Positions 16,642 to 24,383 of a DNA stretch of 32,755 nt are shown here, piece after piece. The stretch covers positions 1 through 32,755 of the forward strand of contig JBEKYD010000044.1 in the NCBI GenBank assembly GCA_049511335.1, written 5' to 3'. The notes beneath the pieces were generated by a model. That model saw only the letters and a program-made list of their open reading frames with translations, was not told the DNA's origin and made no database searches. This DNA comes from JBEKYD01 sp049511335 (lineage in GTDB: Bacteria > Acidobacteriota > Terriglobia > Bryobacterales > Bryobacteraceae). Within the stretch, counting starts at the first letter, position 1. Each line of letters opens with the position of its first letter. The translations under genes and the position numbers were made by a program.

Positions 16642-18027
16642 TCACTCCCAGCCGTAGCTCCCCGGCGCGAAAAGGTTGCCGTACTCCGCCTCGATTTCTC
16701 TTCGCAGTTCGTCTTCGTCGCCCGGCAAGCCGTCCAGTTCGCTTTCGATCCGGTCGAGCCATCGATTTTCCTTGGCGCTGAGCTTCAGCCGTCCATCGCC
16801 GATCCGCTCGCGCAACTCGCCCACCGCTGCCAGGCCGGCGGCAATGGTTTGCCGATACGGGCTATCGGCGCGGACAATAGCTTCCGCAATCCGGATTGTG
16901 GCCGCGGGCGAAAGCACCGCCGCTTGCGGGCTCAAGCCTTCGTCGGAGGCGCACAGCCAGTCGCGAAGCAAGAGCGCGTGACCGTTGGCCCCGGCCACGT
17001 TCATCAATCGGCAGTCATACGCCAGCAGCTCCGTGTAAGCTTCCGGCGCGCTTCCCGAAAGCAGGCGAACGTTCTGCACCGATTCATTGCTCCACAAGTC
17101 GCAAACACTGGCCGCGACGTTGCCCACCGGGCTGAAATGGGCGCAACTGGCGGACTTGCCTTCCATCGAGATCGGGCAGCCGGTAATCGCCTTGATGACG
17201 GGCCCCTCATAGGCGCAGTCCTTCGAAGGTCCCACCGCGCCGTGTTCGAACGCCACCAGGCTGCGCACGGCGCTCATGGCCCGCACCACGGTGGCCAGCA
17301 CTTCGGGCAGCATCTTCCGGTGCGCAAGCTGCATCGCGGTATTGGCGAAACCGCAGGCCGAATCGCCCCCGGCAATCGCGTGCCCCCCAGATTTGCACAG
17401 CGCCGCGCACATGCCGGAGATCCGCTCCCACAGCCACGCCATGTCGCGCGGCGCCAATATCCCCAGGGCAAATACGATGGGGCGCATGTCGGCGTACATC
17501 AAGCCGCGGTCGTGGATCTCCTTGCCGCCCACCGATTCGATCGAGACGACATCTGCTCCCGCTTGGATCGACAACTCGAACGACCGCTTCAGGTTTTCCC
17601 AAGGGCCGCCCTCGCGCAGCACCGGCGGTCTCGACTGATCGCGAATGTCGGTTGGGGTCACGCGCAAGGCGCACTTCAGTCCGTGCTTTTCGTAAGCATC
17701 GGCCAGGCGCCGATGCAAGAGTGCGGTGATTTCGGCGCCCCAGGCCGGGTTGGCCGTCATGGGCGGCAGTAACTCGAACTCGAGCACGATCCCCGGCGCC
17801 TGCAAGGCGATGGCGCGCCTCAGAATCACGGCCGCCATTTCCCGGTAATGCGCTATCACCTCGCTCCACGTGCCGGTACTTATCTCGATTGCCGGCAGGG
17901 TGAAATTCACCTCCGGAAATACCGTTCCGTCGCCGATCGCCAGATCGAAACCGCACCGGACCGGCCGCGGACAACGGCCGAAGATAAGCCCCCGCGGGTC
18001 AGGAATGGCTAGCTCGCGGTAAGGCAT
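16642..18027 (-). CDS. mtaB: MtaB-like methanol:corrinoid methyltransferase
   Basis: The 461-residue protein matches the length and motifs of MtaB: VVSIESVGGKEIHD (Glu164), AGGDSACGFANTAM (Cys225), VRSLVAFEHGAVGPSKDCAY (Cys271) and ISMEGKSASCAHFSPVGN, plus the typical end LFAPGSYGWE. Glu164, Cys225 and Cys271 are the likely counterparts of the zinc ligands Glu164, Cys220 and Cys269 of Methanosarcina MtaB. MtaB moves a methyl group from methanol (or a related methoxylated compound) to the cobalt of a MtaC-type corrinoid protein. No MtaC gene is in the window. Transcription runs from the UroD-family methyltransferase through this gene, although 231 bases with a stem-loop separate them. Its presence in a bacterium not known as a methylotroph is unusual; substrate is not established. 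Confidence 0.85.
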   Translation of the reverse strand: MPYRELAIPDPRGLIFGRCPRPVRCGFDLAIGDGTVFPEVNFTLPAIEISTGTWSEVIAHYREMAAVILRRAIALQAPGIVLEFELLPPMTANPAWGAEITALLHRRLADAYEKHGLKCALRVTPTDIRDQSRPPVLREGGPWENLKRSFELSIQAGADVVSIESVGGKEIHDRGLMYADMRPIVFALGILAPRDMAWLWERISGMCAALCKSGGHAIAGGDSACGFANTAMQLAHRKMLPEVLATVVRAMSAVRSLVAFEHGAVGPSKDCAYEGPVIKAITGCPISMEGKSASCAHFSPVGNVAASVCDLWSNESVQNVRLLSGSAPEAYTELLAYDCRLMNVAGANGHALLLRDWLCASDEGLSPQAAVLSPAATIRIAEAIVRADSPYRQTIAAGLAAVGELRERIGDGRLKLSAKENRWLDRIESELDGLPGDEDELRREIEAEYGNLFAPGSYGWE

Positions 18028-18180
18028 CGACGGCCTTCTCCATTTGGAATCCTTGCGAAGTGATTTAATTCACCAGTCAAACAATATAATCGCACTAAAG
18101 GCATTGGGGTTTCAAGCAGATTTCAGATAATCAGGTTCTATTTGCCAGCTTGTGCGAGGACAGGGCCGACAGAATCACCG

Positions 18181-18218
18181 TGGGGCAGACCATCGTCTTT
18201 TGTGGTCTGCCCTACACC
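18181..18218. repeat. GGGGCAGACCA stem-loop repeat, copy 2
   Basis: A perfect 10-bp stem (GGGCAGACCA at 18183-18192, TGGTCTGCCC at 18203-18212) encloses a 10-base loop. It is nearly identical to 15036-15073. It lies in the 231-base gap between the UroD-family gene and mtaB, where it could slow or end transcription between the two genes. Confidence 0.75.
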
Positions 18219-18258
18219 TGGTCCTCGACTGGATCCAAGACGGTCTGCGCTGCGCGCC

Positions 18259-19322
18259 TCACGCCTCGCGCAGCGCCACCCTCCGGGCATTGAATTCTTT
18301 GAGAGCTTCGAGCATGGCAAGGATATTCTCCCGCGGCATTCCCGGGCTGGCGCCGCCGCCCACGGAAAGTATGATTCCCTCGCCGCCCGATCCTTCGAGC
18401 ACGTCCTCGGTAGCTCGCTTTACTTCTTCCGCTGTGCCGCGGACGCCGATCTCGAGCGGATTGACATTCCCCATCAGGCAAATTCGCCCGCCCACCCGCC
18501 GTTTCACCTCGCGGATGTTCTTCTGCTTTCCCCAATTGAGAACCGTGAAGCCGGCGTCCGGCAGGTGCTCCAGGCAGGCGCCGATTTCAGCGTCGTTGTG
18601 GTACAGCTTCACCCAATCGCTGGGAAACGCGTCGCAGATGCGCTTCAGGTACGGGTGCGCGAACTCCAGGTAGTGGCGCTTGCCCATGAACCCAACGATG
18701 TCGTCGAGGATAAAATGCTCTCGACAGTATCCCCTATGGCTTCGTGCTGGGCCTTCAGCCAGTCGATCACCACGCGCGTGCAGAGGTCGATCAATTGATG
18801 CGCGCCCTCCGGGTTCTCTACCAGGTCCATCATCAGATTCGTGGTTCCGCGGACAAAGCCCGCCATGCAGAGCGGTCCGCGCGAAGTAACCATCGGGAGA
18901 ATGTAACCGAGGTCCAGAATGCGCCGCCGCTGCATTTTGATGCGATGCAGGGTCAGAGCGGCAAATCCGTCCTTTTCCACCTCGTATTCCGGAAACTGGC
19001 CGATGTCTTCCAGCCGGTACAGCGTGTGGCATTCGCTCGGAGTGGCGTCCTGCCAGAACTTGATCTTCGTGCCCAGCACCGAAGGCTCCGCCGCCATTCC
19101 GTACTCCATCCACCAGGAAGGAACGAAGATGATGTCGGGAAACTCCCGCACGATCTTCAAATTCGCCTGAAACCACACTTCCGGATCCAGATAATAATCC
19201 AGGTGCGAAATTCCTAAATAACCGGGAATCCATGGACTGTCGACGATCAGCGCCATGGGTATCTCGTCCAGTTTCTCCAGGTGTGCGGCCCTCTTGAACG
19301 TCTCCCACTGTTGTGGCAGCAT
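18259..19322 (-). pseudogene. UroD-family (MtaA-like) methyltransferase with one-base frameshift
   Basis: The N-terminal part (19322 down to about 18716) reads MLPQQWETFKRAAHLEKLDE, DSPWIPGYLGISHLDYYLDP, VREFPDIIFVPSWWMEYG and ends AIGDTVES. The C-terminal part continues in another frame with FILDDIVGFMGKRHYLEFAH, AFPSDWVKLYHNDAEIGACL, ICLMGNVNPLEI and ILSVGGGASPGMP. Restoring one T in the run of four (plus-strand A at 18712-18715) joins them as DTVESIFILDDIVGF and gives a 354-residue protein of normal length. The fold is that of uroporphyrinogen decarboxylase-like methyltransferases, which in methanol systems take the methyl group from a corrinoid protein. The family's usual H-x-C zinc pair appears here as H-N-D. 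The break may be a true mutation, a programmed slip, or an assembly error. Confidence 0.8.
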
Positions 19323-19408
19323 AGCGGCCCCCAACTTTCCGTCACCTCGTAACGGTTTCGCCGGCCGCCCAGCCGCGGGCTCGGATCTTGAATAGTTCTA
19401 CTCTCAAA

Positions 19409-19438
19409 CTATAATTCCTCGACATGGCCCGAAGTCAA
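19409..19438 (-). promoter_or_regulatory. Possible sigma-70 promoter for the UroD/MtaB genes
   Basis: On the minus strand TTGACT (19438-19433) is followed after 18 bases by TTATAG (19414-19409). Both hexamers differ little from consensus and the spacing is acceptable. The predicted transcript would begin near 19402 and have a leader of about 80 bases before the ATG at 19322. Prediction by eye only. Confidence 0.4.
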
Positions 19439-19459
19439 GGGGAGTTTTTGACAAGCTCG

Positions 19460-20977
19460 CTATCGGCCCAACCCGGCGCCCACGGCTGCGGCGGCATCGG
19501 CTGGCGAAACCTCGCGTGCTTGCATCGTGGCGCGGACGATCCACTCAACCATGCCGGTCTCGAGGTTCTTGCCGGCCACAATGCGGTGCGGGATGCCGAT
19601 CAGGTCGGCATCTTTAAATTTGACGCCGGGACGCTCGTCGCGATCGTCGAGCAAAGCGTCCAGGCCTCGATCCAGGCAATCGCCGTAAATCGCGTCGGCA
19701 GCTTGGCGCTGGGCGGGATCGCCATAATTGGCCGGAGTGACCACGATGTCGAAAGGAGCGATGGCCTCCGGCCACACCAGGCCATTCGAGTCGTTGTGTA
19801 CGGCGGCAGCCGATGAAAGCAACCGGTCCAGCGCGAGTTGGCAGGCGCCGGCGTGGATGGGCGCTTCGCGGCTATCGGCGCCGGCTACGTGCAGATCGAG
19901 CGGCTCGCCTTCGTGTCCGGCGGCGAGGTGCGCCAGGCGAATGGCCGGCCGCATCTCCACCGCCGCCCCGCAGCGGGGGCAGCCATCGCCAGCTTCGGTC
20001 TGCCGCAAATCGTGCCATTGGGGCGAAAAGTCTTCGTCCGGGGTAACATGGCGCAGGTGGTGGTCATTGCGATTCGCGCCGGCAATGAGGTTGCGCCGGC
20101 CGCGCAGCGCGATGTCAGCCGTCAAACGCACGCCGCGCAGGCCGACCGGCCCCAGCGAGCCGGCATCGGCCCCGAACCACTGGCGGATTTCTTCCGGCCG
20201 CGCCGGGCGAAAGGGCGCGAAACCCGCGGCGGCGGCGAATTTCTGTTCGCTCAATTGGTCGTCGCCGCGCACCAATGCCAGGACGGGCTTGTCGCCGGCT
20301 ATCAGCACCAGGCTCTTCATCTGCGAGGTGGCGGGCAAACCTGTGAATCGCGCCACGTCGTCGATGGTCTTTTGGCCCGGGGTAGGGAAGGGCTCGGGGG
20401 CCAAATCGCCGCTTGGATCGGCCGCGGCGGGCGCACGGGCCACCGCCGCGGAGCGTTCCCAATCGGCCATCCAGCCGCATGCCGGGCATACCGCCAGCCG
20501 GTCCGGACCCGTTTCCAGCGGTAGTACCAGATCCACGGCTTGGATGGCGCCGAGCGAAGCGTCCGCGGCCTGGGCGGCCAAGCCGCAGGACTCGGCCACT
20601 CGCAACAGCGCCCGGCGGAACTTTTCGCGCCAGGCTTCGACGCTCGCTAGGTCCATCGCAAACCAGCAGGCGTCCACGCGGCGGTCCCAAAGCGAATACC
20701 ATGCCAGCGGAAGCTGCTTGTAGCTGCGCAGGTCGCCGCGAGCGATCGATGGCAGATCGGCCGCCGCCACACCCACTTCGAGCGCTCCCAGCCGCTCCAT
20801 TTCGGTATGAACCAGCCGCGCAATCCTCCCGAGCGACCGCTGCGCCAGGGGCAGATAGCCATCGCCGCCGCCGGCAGTAGGCCGAATATAGCCGGCGCGG
20901 ATCAACAGCGCGCGCCCCGCCCCCTCAACCGCCGGCGCGGCACGCAGCGTGGGAATGAATACCTTATTCCACCGCAT
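19460..20977 (-). CDS. ProRS-like protein with degenerate synthetase core and intact editing domain
   Basis: The 505-residue protein aligns along its whole length with bacterial prolyl-tRNA synthetase (about 570 residues). The N-terminus (KVFIPTLRAAPAVEG, LLIRAGYIRP, YLPLAQRSLGRI) and SYKQLPLAWY are recognisable, but about 37 residues before SYKQLPL are gone, including the G-P-T-H-E-E loop. Motif 2 (R-x-E ... REFLMKDAYSF) is reduced to DRRVDACWFAMDLAS, GGSASHEF is absent, and motif 3 reads HAGACQLALDR without its glycines. By contrast the INS editing domain is well kept (about 199-280: TPGQKTIDDVARF, QMKSLVLIAG, LALVRGDDQL), with Lys221 matching the editing lysine Lys279 of E. coli, and the anticodon-binding domain is near canonical (LLDDRDERPGVKFKDADLIG). 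Two CxxC pairs (164/167, 333/336) remain. Probably not a synthetase; trans-editing is an inference. Confidence 0.85.
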   Translation of the reverse strand: MRWNKVFIPTLRAAPAVEGAGRALLIRAGYIRPTAGGGDGYLPLAQRSLGRIARLVHTEMERLGALEVGVAAADLPSIARGDLRSYKQLPLAWYSLWDRRVDACWFAMDLASVEAWREKFRRALLRVAESCGLAAQAADASLGAIQAVDLVLPLETGPDRLAVCPACGWMADWERSAAVARAPAAADPSGDLAPEPFPTPGQKTIDDVARFTGLPATSQMKSLVLIAGDKPVLALVRGDDQLSEQKFAAAAGFAPFRPARPEEIRQWFGADAGSLGPVGLRGVRLTADIALRGRRNLIAGANRNDHHLRHVTPDEDFSPQWHDLRQTEAGDGCPRCGAAVEMRPAIRLAHLAAGHEGEPLDLHVAGADSREAPIHAGACQLALDRLLSSAAAVHNDSNGLVWPEAIAPFDIVVTPANYGDPAQRQAADAIYGDCLDRGLDALLDDRDERPGVKFKDADLIGIPHRIVAGKNLETGMVEWIVRATMQAREVSPADAAAAVGAGLGR

Positions 20978-21312
20978 AGGCTAACCCCGTGGCGCGGGCT
21001 GTCAAGCCTGCTGAGCCGAGAGTCATCTCGGCTTTTCTTCCTGTCCCCGCCCGCATCCCGATGCAGTCCTCATTCTGATTTCTGTCTCCGGGTGCTTAAC
21101 CGCTCTGGGGAAATCCGTCCAGGCAACCGCTCCCTAACGGTCGCGGCTCGGTTGCGGGCCCCGTGTGTCTGCAGTCGCTTACCGAGCCGCGACCGTCAGG
21201 GAGCGGTTGCCGCGCCTAAGCTTCTAAAACCCCCACATCGGTTAAGCGCCTTCAATCTCCCATCCGCCCTTCCCGCTCCATCCTAACATGCTAAAATCAG
21301 CCTTTCCCCGCT
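20978..21312. other. 335-base intergenic region dominated by a nested repeat
   Basis: This divergent gap between the ProRS-like gene (minus strand) and rpiB (plus strand) contains the nested inverted-repeat element at 21091-21250. Promoters of both genes should lie here, but none could be placed with confidence. No small open frame with a ribosome binding site was found. Confidence 0.6.
21091..21250. repeat. Nested inverted-repeat element sharing the core of 4063-4263
   Basis: An inner 31-bp inverted repeat (21122-21152 and 21181-21211, one mismatch) surrounds a 28-base loop. It is flanked by an outer inverted repeat of about 12 bp (around GCTTAACCG at 21094-21102 and CGGTTAAGC at 21239-21247). 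The inner arms carry the same core as the right arm of the element at 4063-4263. The long perfect stem would form a stable cruciform or RNA hairpin. Confidence 0.8.
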
Positions 21313-21756
21313 ATGAAAGTCGCCATTGCAGCCGACCACGCCGGGTTTGCGCTCAAAGAGAAACTTCGCGCTCAGCTTGCCGCCGAAGGCCACGAAGTGC
21401 TGGATTTCGGTCCCGCCTCGGACGAATCCTGCGATTATCCGGATTTCGCCCAGCCTGTAGCCCGCCAGGTATCCGAAGGCCGCTCGGACCGCGGCATCCT
21501 GGTATGCTCGACCGGAATTGGAATGGCGATGGCCGCGAACAAGGTCGCCGGAGTTCGGGCCGCTCCGGCTTCGAGCGAGGACGAAGTCCGATTGACCAGA
21601 GAGCACAACGACGCCAACGTGCTCACCCTGGGAGCGCGCTACCTGGACGAAGGCCGGGCGCTCTCGATGGTGCACCTGTTCCTTGGCACCGAATTCGCCG
21701 GTGGACGGCACGCCCGCCGCGTGGCCAAGATTGCCCGCCTGGAGCAAGACCGCTAA
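21313..21756 (+). CDS. rpiB: Ribose-5-phosphate isomerase B
   Basis: The 147-residue protein is a full-length RpiB/LacAB-family isomerase: AIAADHAGFALKEKL with Asp8-His9, the phosphate and base region DFGPASDESCDYPDFA, the catalytic Cys65 in ILVCSTGIGMAMAANKV (with Thr67 and Gly68-Ile-Gly), and HNDANVLTLGARYL. It interconverts ribose 5-phosphate and ribulose 5-phosphate in the pentose phosphate pathway. It is followed after 48 bases by glyA, an arrangement found in many bacteria, and the two probably form an operon. No strong ribosome binding site precedes the ATG. Confidence 0.95.
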   Translation: MKVAIAADHAGFALKEKLRAQLAAEGHEVLDFGPASDESCDYPDFAQPVARQVSEGRSDRGILVCSTGIGMAMAANKVAGVRAAPASSEDEVRLTREHNDANVLTLGARYLDEGRALSMVHLFLGTEFAGGRHARRVAKIARLEQDR

Positions 21757-21804
21757 CCGCCTTGCCGGCCGTCCGTAGCGGGCGGGCCGGAGGAGCTAAC
21801 TCAC

Positions 21805-23085
21805 ATGACACCAGCCGAACGTTCCGCGCGTCCCTTGGCCGAAGTCGATCCGGAAGTCTACCGGGCCGTCCGCCAGGAAGCCGCCCGCCAGCATGGGCAG
21901 CTCGAGCTCATCGCCAGCGAGAATTTCACCTCCGAAGCCGTGCTCGAAGCCACCGGCAGCGTCTTCACCAACAAGTACGCCGAGGGCTATCCGGGCAAAC
22001 GCTATTACGGAGGCTGCGAGTTTACCGACGTGGTGGAGAACCTGGCCCGCGAACGCGCCAAGCAGCTCTTCGGGGCCGAATACGCCAACGTGCAGCCGCA
22101 CTCCGGTTCGCAGGCGAACGAGGCCGCCTATGCCGCCGTGGTTTCGCCCGGCGATACCATCATGGGCTTGAACCTGGCCCACGGCGGGCACCTCACCCAC
22201 GGCCATCCGCTCAACTTTTCGGGCAAGACGTACCACGTAGTCGCTTACAACGTCCGCCGCGAAGACGAGCTCATCGATTTCGACGAATTGGCGCGGCTGG
22301 CCCGCGAGCACAAACCGCGCATGATCGTGGCCGGCGCCAGCGCTTACCCCCGCATCCTCGACTTCCCCCGTTTCCGCGCAATCGCCGACGAGGTGGAGGC
22401 CGTCCTGCTGGTCGACATGGCGCATATCTCCGGCCTGGTGGCGGCGGGGCTGCATCCGAACCCGTGCCAGTGGGCCGATATCGTCACCAGCACCACCCAT
22501 AAGACGCTGCGCGGCCCGCGCGCGGGTTTGATTTTGGCCAAGGCAAAATACGGCGCGGCCATCGATAAGGTGGTTTTCCCAGGGGTGCAGGGCGGCCCGC
22601 TGGTGCACGTGGTAGCGGCCAAGGCAGTCTGTCTGCTGGAAGCCATGCAGCCGGACTTTGTGGCTTACCAGAAGCAGGTGCTCGCCAACGCGCGCGCCCT
22701 GGCCGAAAGCCTCATCGGCCACGGCTTCCGCCTGGTCAGCGGCGGCACCGATACCCATTTGATGCTGGTCGACGTCTTTTCCAAAGGAGTGCGCGGCAAA
22801 GAAGCCGAAAAGGCCCTCGACCGCGCCCGCATCACCGTCAACAAAAACGCCATTCCTTTCGATGCCAACCCTCCGTTCAATCCCAGCGGCATCCGCCTGG
22901 GATCGCCGGCGGTGACTACGCGCGGTTTCGGCGAGGACGAAATGCGCGAGGTAGGCGGGCTGATTGCCGAAGTGCTGCTCCACATCCAGGACGAAACCGT
23001 TTTGGCCGGCGTGGCCGCCAAAGTGGCCGTCCTCACCGAGCGTTTTCCGCTCTATGCCTGGAGGCGCGATCGCGGCCAGGCCTGA
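21805..23085 (+). CDS. glyA: Serine hydroxymethyltransferase
   Basis: The 426-residue protein has all GlyA landmarks: LELIASENFTSEAVLEATGS, NKYAEGYPGKRYYGGCE, ANVQPHSGSQANEAAY, VDMAHISGLVAAG, and the PLP lysine Lys233 in TSTTHKTLRGPRAG. The C-terminal part has GVRGKEAEKALDRARITVNK and GIRLGSPAVTTRGFGEDEM. It converts serine and tetrahydrofolate to glycine and methylene-tetrahydrofolate, the main entry of one-carbon units. A strong ribosome binding site (GGAGGAG) lies about 9 bases before the ATG. It sits between rpiB and a glycosyltransferase gene on the same strand, 48 and 37 bases away, so the three are probably cotranscribed. Confidence 0.97.
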   Translation: MTPAERSARPLAEVDPEVYRAVRQEAARQHGQLELIASENFTSEAVLEATGSVFTNKYAEGYPGKRYYGGCEFTDVVENLARERAKQLFGAEYANVQPHSGSQANEAAYAAVVSPGDTIMGLNLAHGGHLTHGHPLNFSGKTYHVVAYNVRREDELIDFDELARLAREHKPRMIVAGASAYPRILDFPRFRAIADEVEAVLLVDMAHISGLVAAGLHPNPCQWADIVTSTTHKTLRGPRAGLILAKAKYGAAIDKVVFPGVQGGPLVHVVAAKAVCLLEAMQPDFVAYQKQVLANARALAESLIGHGFRLVSGGTDTHLMLVDVFSKGVRGKEAEKALDRARITVNKNAIPFDANPPFNPSGIRLGSPAVTTRGFGEDEMREVGGLIAEVLLHIQDETVLAGVAAKVAVLTERFPLYAWRRDRGQA

Positions 23086-23122
23086 TTCGAGCCGCGCCCC
23101 CGAGACTCACGCAATCGAGCCC

Positions 23123-24277
23123 ATGGCTTTGCATATTCTCATCGACGCCCGGAGGGCCAAGGATTTCGGCATTGGCACCTACATTCGCGGCTTGGTGCGC
23201 GGGTTGGGACTGATCGACTCCACCAACTGCTATACCCTGGTGGCCAGCCCGGAGGAAGGGCGCGCGTTGGGCGAGCTGCCGCCAAATTTCCACCTGGCCG
23301 CCTACACCCGGCCCGACGATTCGCCGTGGGACAACCTGCTGTTTCCCATGTTCGTGCGCCGGCTCAAGCCGGACCTGGTCCACGTTCCGCTGAACCGCGT
23401 TCCCTTGTGGATGCCGCAACCATACGTTGTAACCATTCACGACATGGCGAACCTCTTATTTGAATCCGAGCATTCGCACGTCCGGCTGTCCTTGCGCCGT
23501 TGGCGTTTTCGCCGCGGGTTGGCGCGGGCCAGTTTCCTGATCGCCGTTTCCGACGCCACCCGCCGCGACGTCGAGAGTACGGTGGACGTGCCGCCCGGCC
23601 GCATTCGCCGCATCTACAACGCCCCCGACCCGGAATTCGCCGCCGGCGCCGCTTCGCCCAGTACCGAACACAATGGGCGCGTGCTGGAGCGTTACCAGGT
23701 CAACTATCCGTACCTGCTCTACGCCGGAAATATCCGCGTGCACAAGAATATACCGCGCCTGGTGGAGGCGTTTGCGGTGTTGCGCGAGCAGCTCTCCGGC
23801 CATCCCGAATACCGCGATCTGCACTTGATCCTGATCGGCGATACCATTGCGCGCAATGCCGCCGTGCGCCAGGCCGTTTTTCGCAGCCGCATCTCACACC
23901 TGGTGCGCTTTCTCGGCTTCGTGCCTTCCGATACGCTGCGCTGCTTCTACCAATCGGCCGCGGCGTTTGTGTTCCCTTCGCGCTACGAGGGTTTCGGCTT
24001 GCCGCCCCTCGAAGCCATGGCCTGCGGAACCCCGGTGGTCGCTTCCAACGTCAGCTCGCTGCCCGAAGTGCTGGGTGACGCCGCCATGCTGGTGAATCCG
24101 GAAAACGTGTTCGATATCGCCCGCGGCATCCGCGATGTGCTGGTCGATCCATCCATGCGCTGCGCTTTGGTGCAAAAAGGCTTCGCCCAGGTGGCGCGAT
24201 TCAGTTGGCGCGACACCGCCCGCCAGGTGCTGGAGATCTATCGCGAGGTGGCCGCCCACGAGCATCGTGTACATTAG
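23123..24277 (+). CDS. GT4-family glycosyltransferase
   Basis: The 384-residue protein is a GT-B fold retaining glycosyltransferase of family GT4. The N-terminal domain has LHILIDARRAKDFGIGTYIR (glycine-rich loop) and PYVVTIHDMANL. The C-terminal nucleotide-sugar domain starts YLLYAGNIRVHKNIPRLVEA and includes VRFLGFVPSDTLRCFYQSA and the E-x7-E motif in PSRYEGFGLPPLEAMACGTP, followed by VVASNVSSLPEVLGDAAMLV. Such enzymes add hexoses to lipopolysaccharide, capsule or exopolysaccharide. The ATG at 23123 gives the usual start of the family; the longer open frame from 22964 runs inside glyA. Donor and acceptor are unknown. No polysaccharide cluster surrounds it. Confidence 0.93.
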   Translation: MALHILIDARRAKDFGIGTYIRGLVRGLGLIDSTNCYTLVASPEEGRALGELPPNFHLAAYTRPDDSPWDNLLFPMFVRRLKPDLVHVPLNRVPLWMPQPYVVTIHDMANLLFESEHSHVRLSLRRWRFRRGLARASFLIAVSDATRRDVESTVDVPPGRIRRIYNAPDPEFAAGAASPSTEHNGRVLERYQVNYPYLLYAGNIRVHKNIPRLVEAFAVLREQLSGHPEYRDLHLILIGDTIARNAAVRQAVFRSRISHLVRFLGFVPSDTLRCFYQSAAAFVFPSRYEGFGLPPLEAMACGTPVVASNVSSLPEVLGDAAMLVNPENVFDIARGIRDVLVDPSMRCALVQKGFAQVARFSWRDTARQVLEIYREVAAHEHRVH

Positions 24278-24295
24278 TAATTCGCGCATCTATTA

Positions 24296-24383
24296 GCCAC
24301 AGATGAACACAGATGAACGCAGATAAAAAACCACTGAAGCTACTGAGTGCTTTATCTGTGTTCATCTGCGTTCATCTGTGGCC
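24296..24383. repeat. Inverted repeat of the 'gccacagatgaacacagat' type inside a gene start
   Basis: Two 32-base arms (24296-24327 and the reverse complement at 24351-24382) match at 30 of 32 positions and enclose a loop of 23 bases. The wording (GCCACAGATGAACACAGATG) is that of a dispersed repeat seen in many environmental bacterial genomes. The arms contain the start codon and most of the signal peptide of the following gene. Confidence 0.85.

Noticed and set aside
16540..17772. 410-codon open frame on the plus strand
   Set aside because: Antisense to the MtaB-like gene, with no recognisable motif; a GC-rich shadow.
19728..20723. 331-codon open frame on the plus strand
   Set aside because: Antisense to the ProRS-like gene and of shadow composition (Ala/Ser/Arg).
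22964..23122. Upstream extension of the GT4 glycosyltransferase
   Set aside because: Overlaps the glyA 3' end in another frame; ATG 23123 gives the canonical start.
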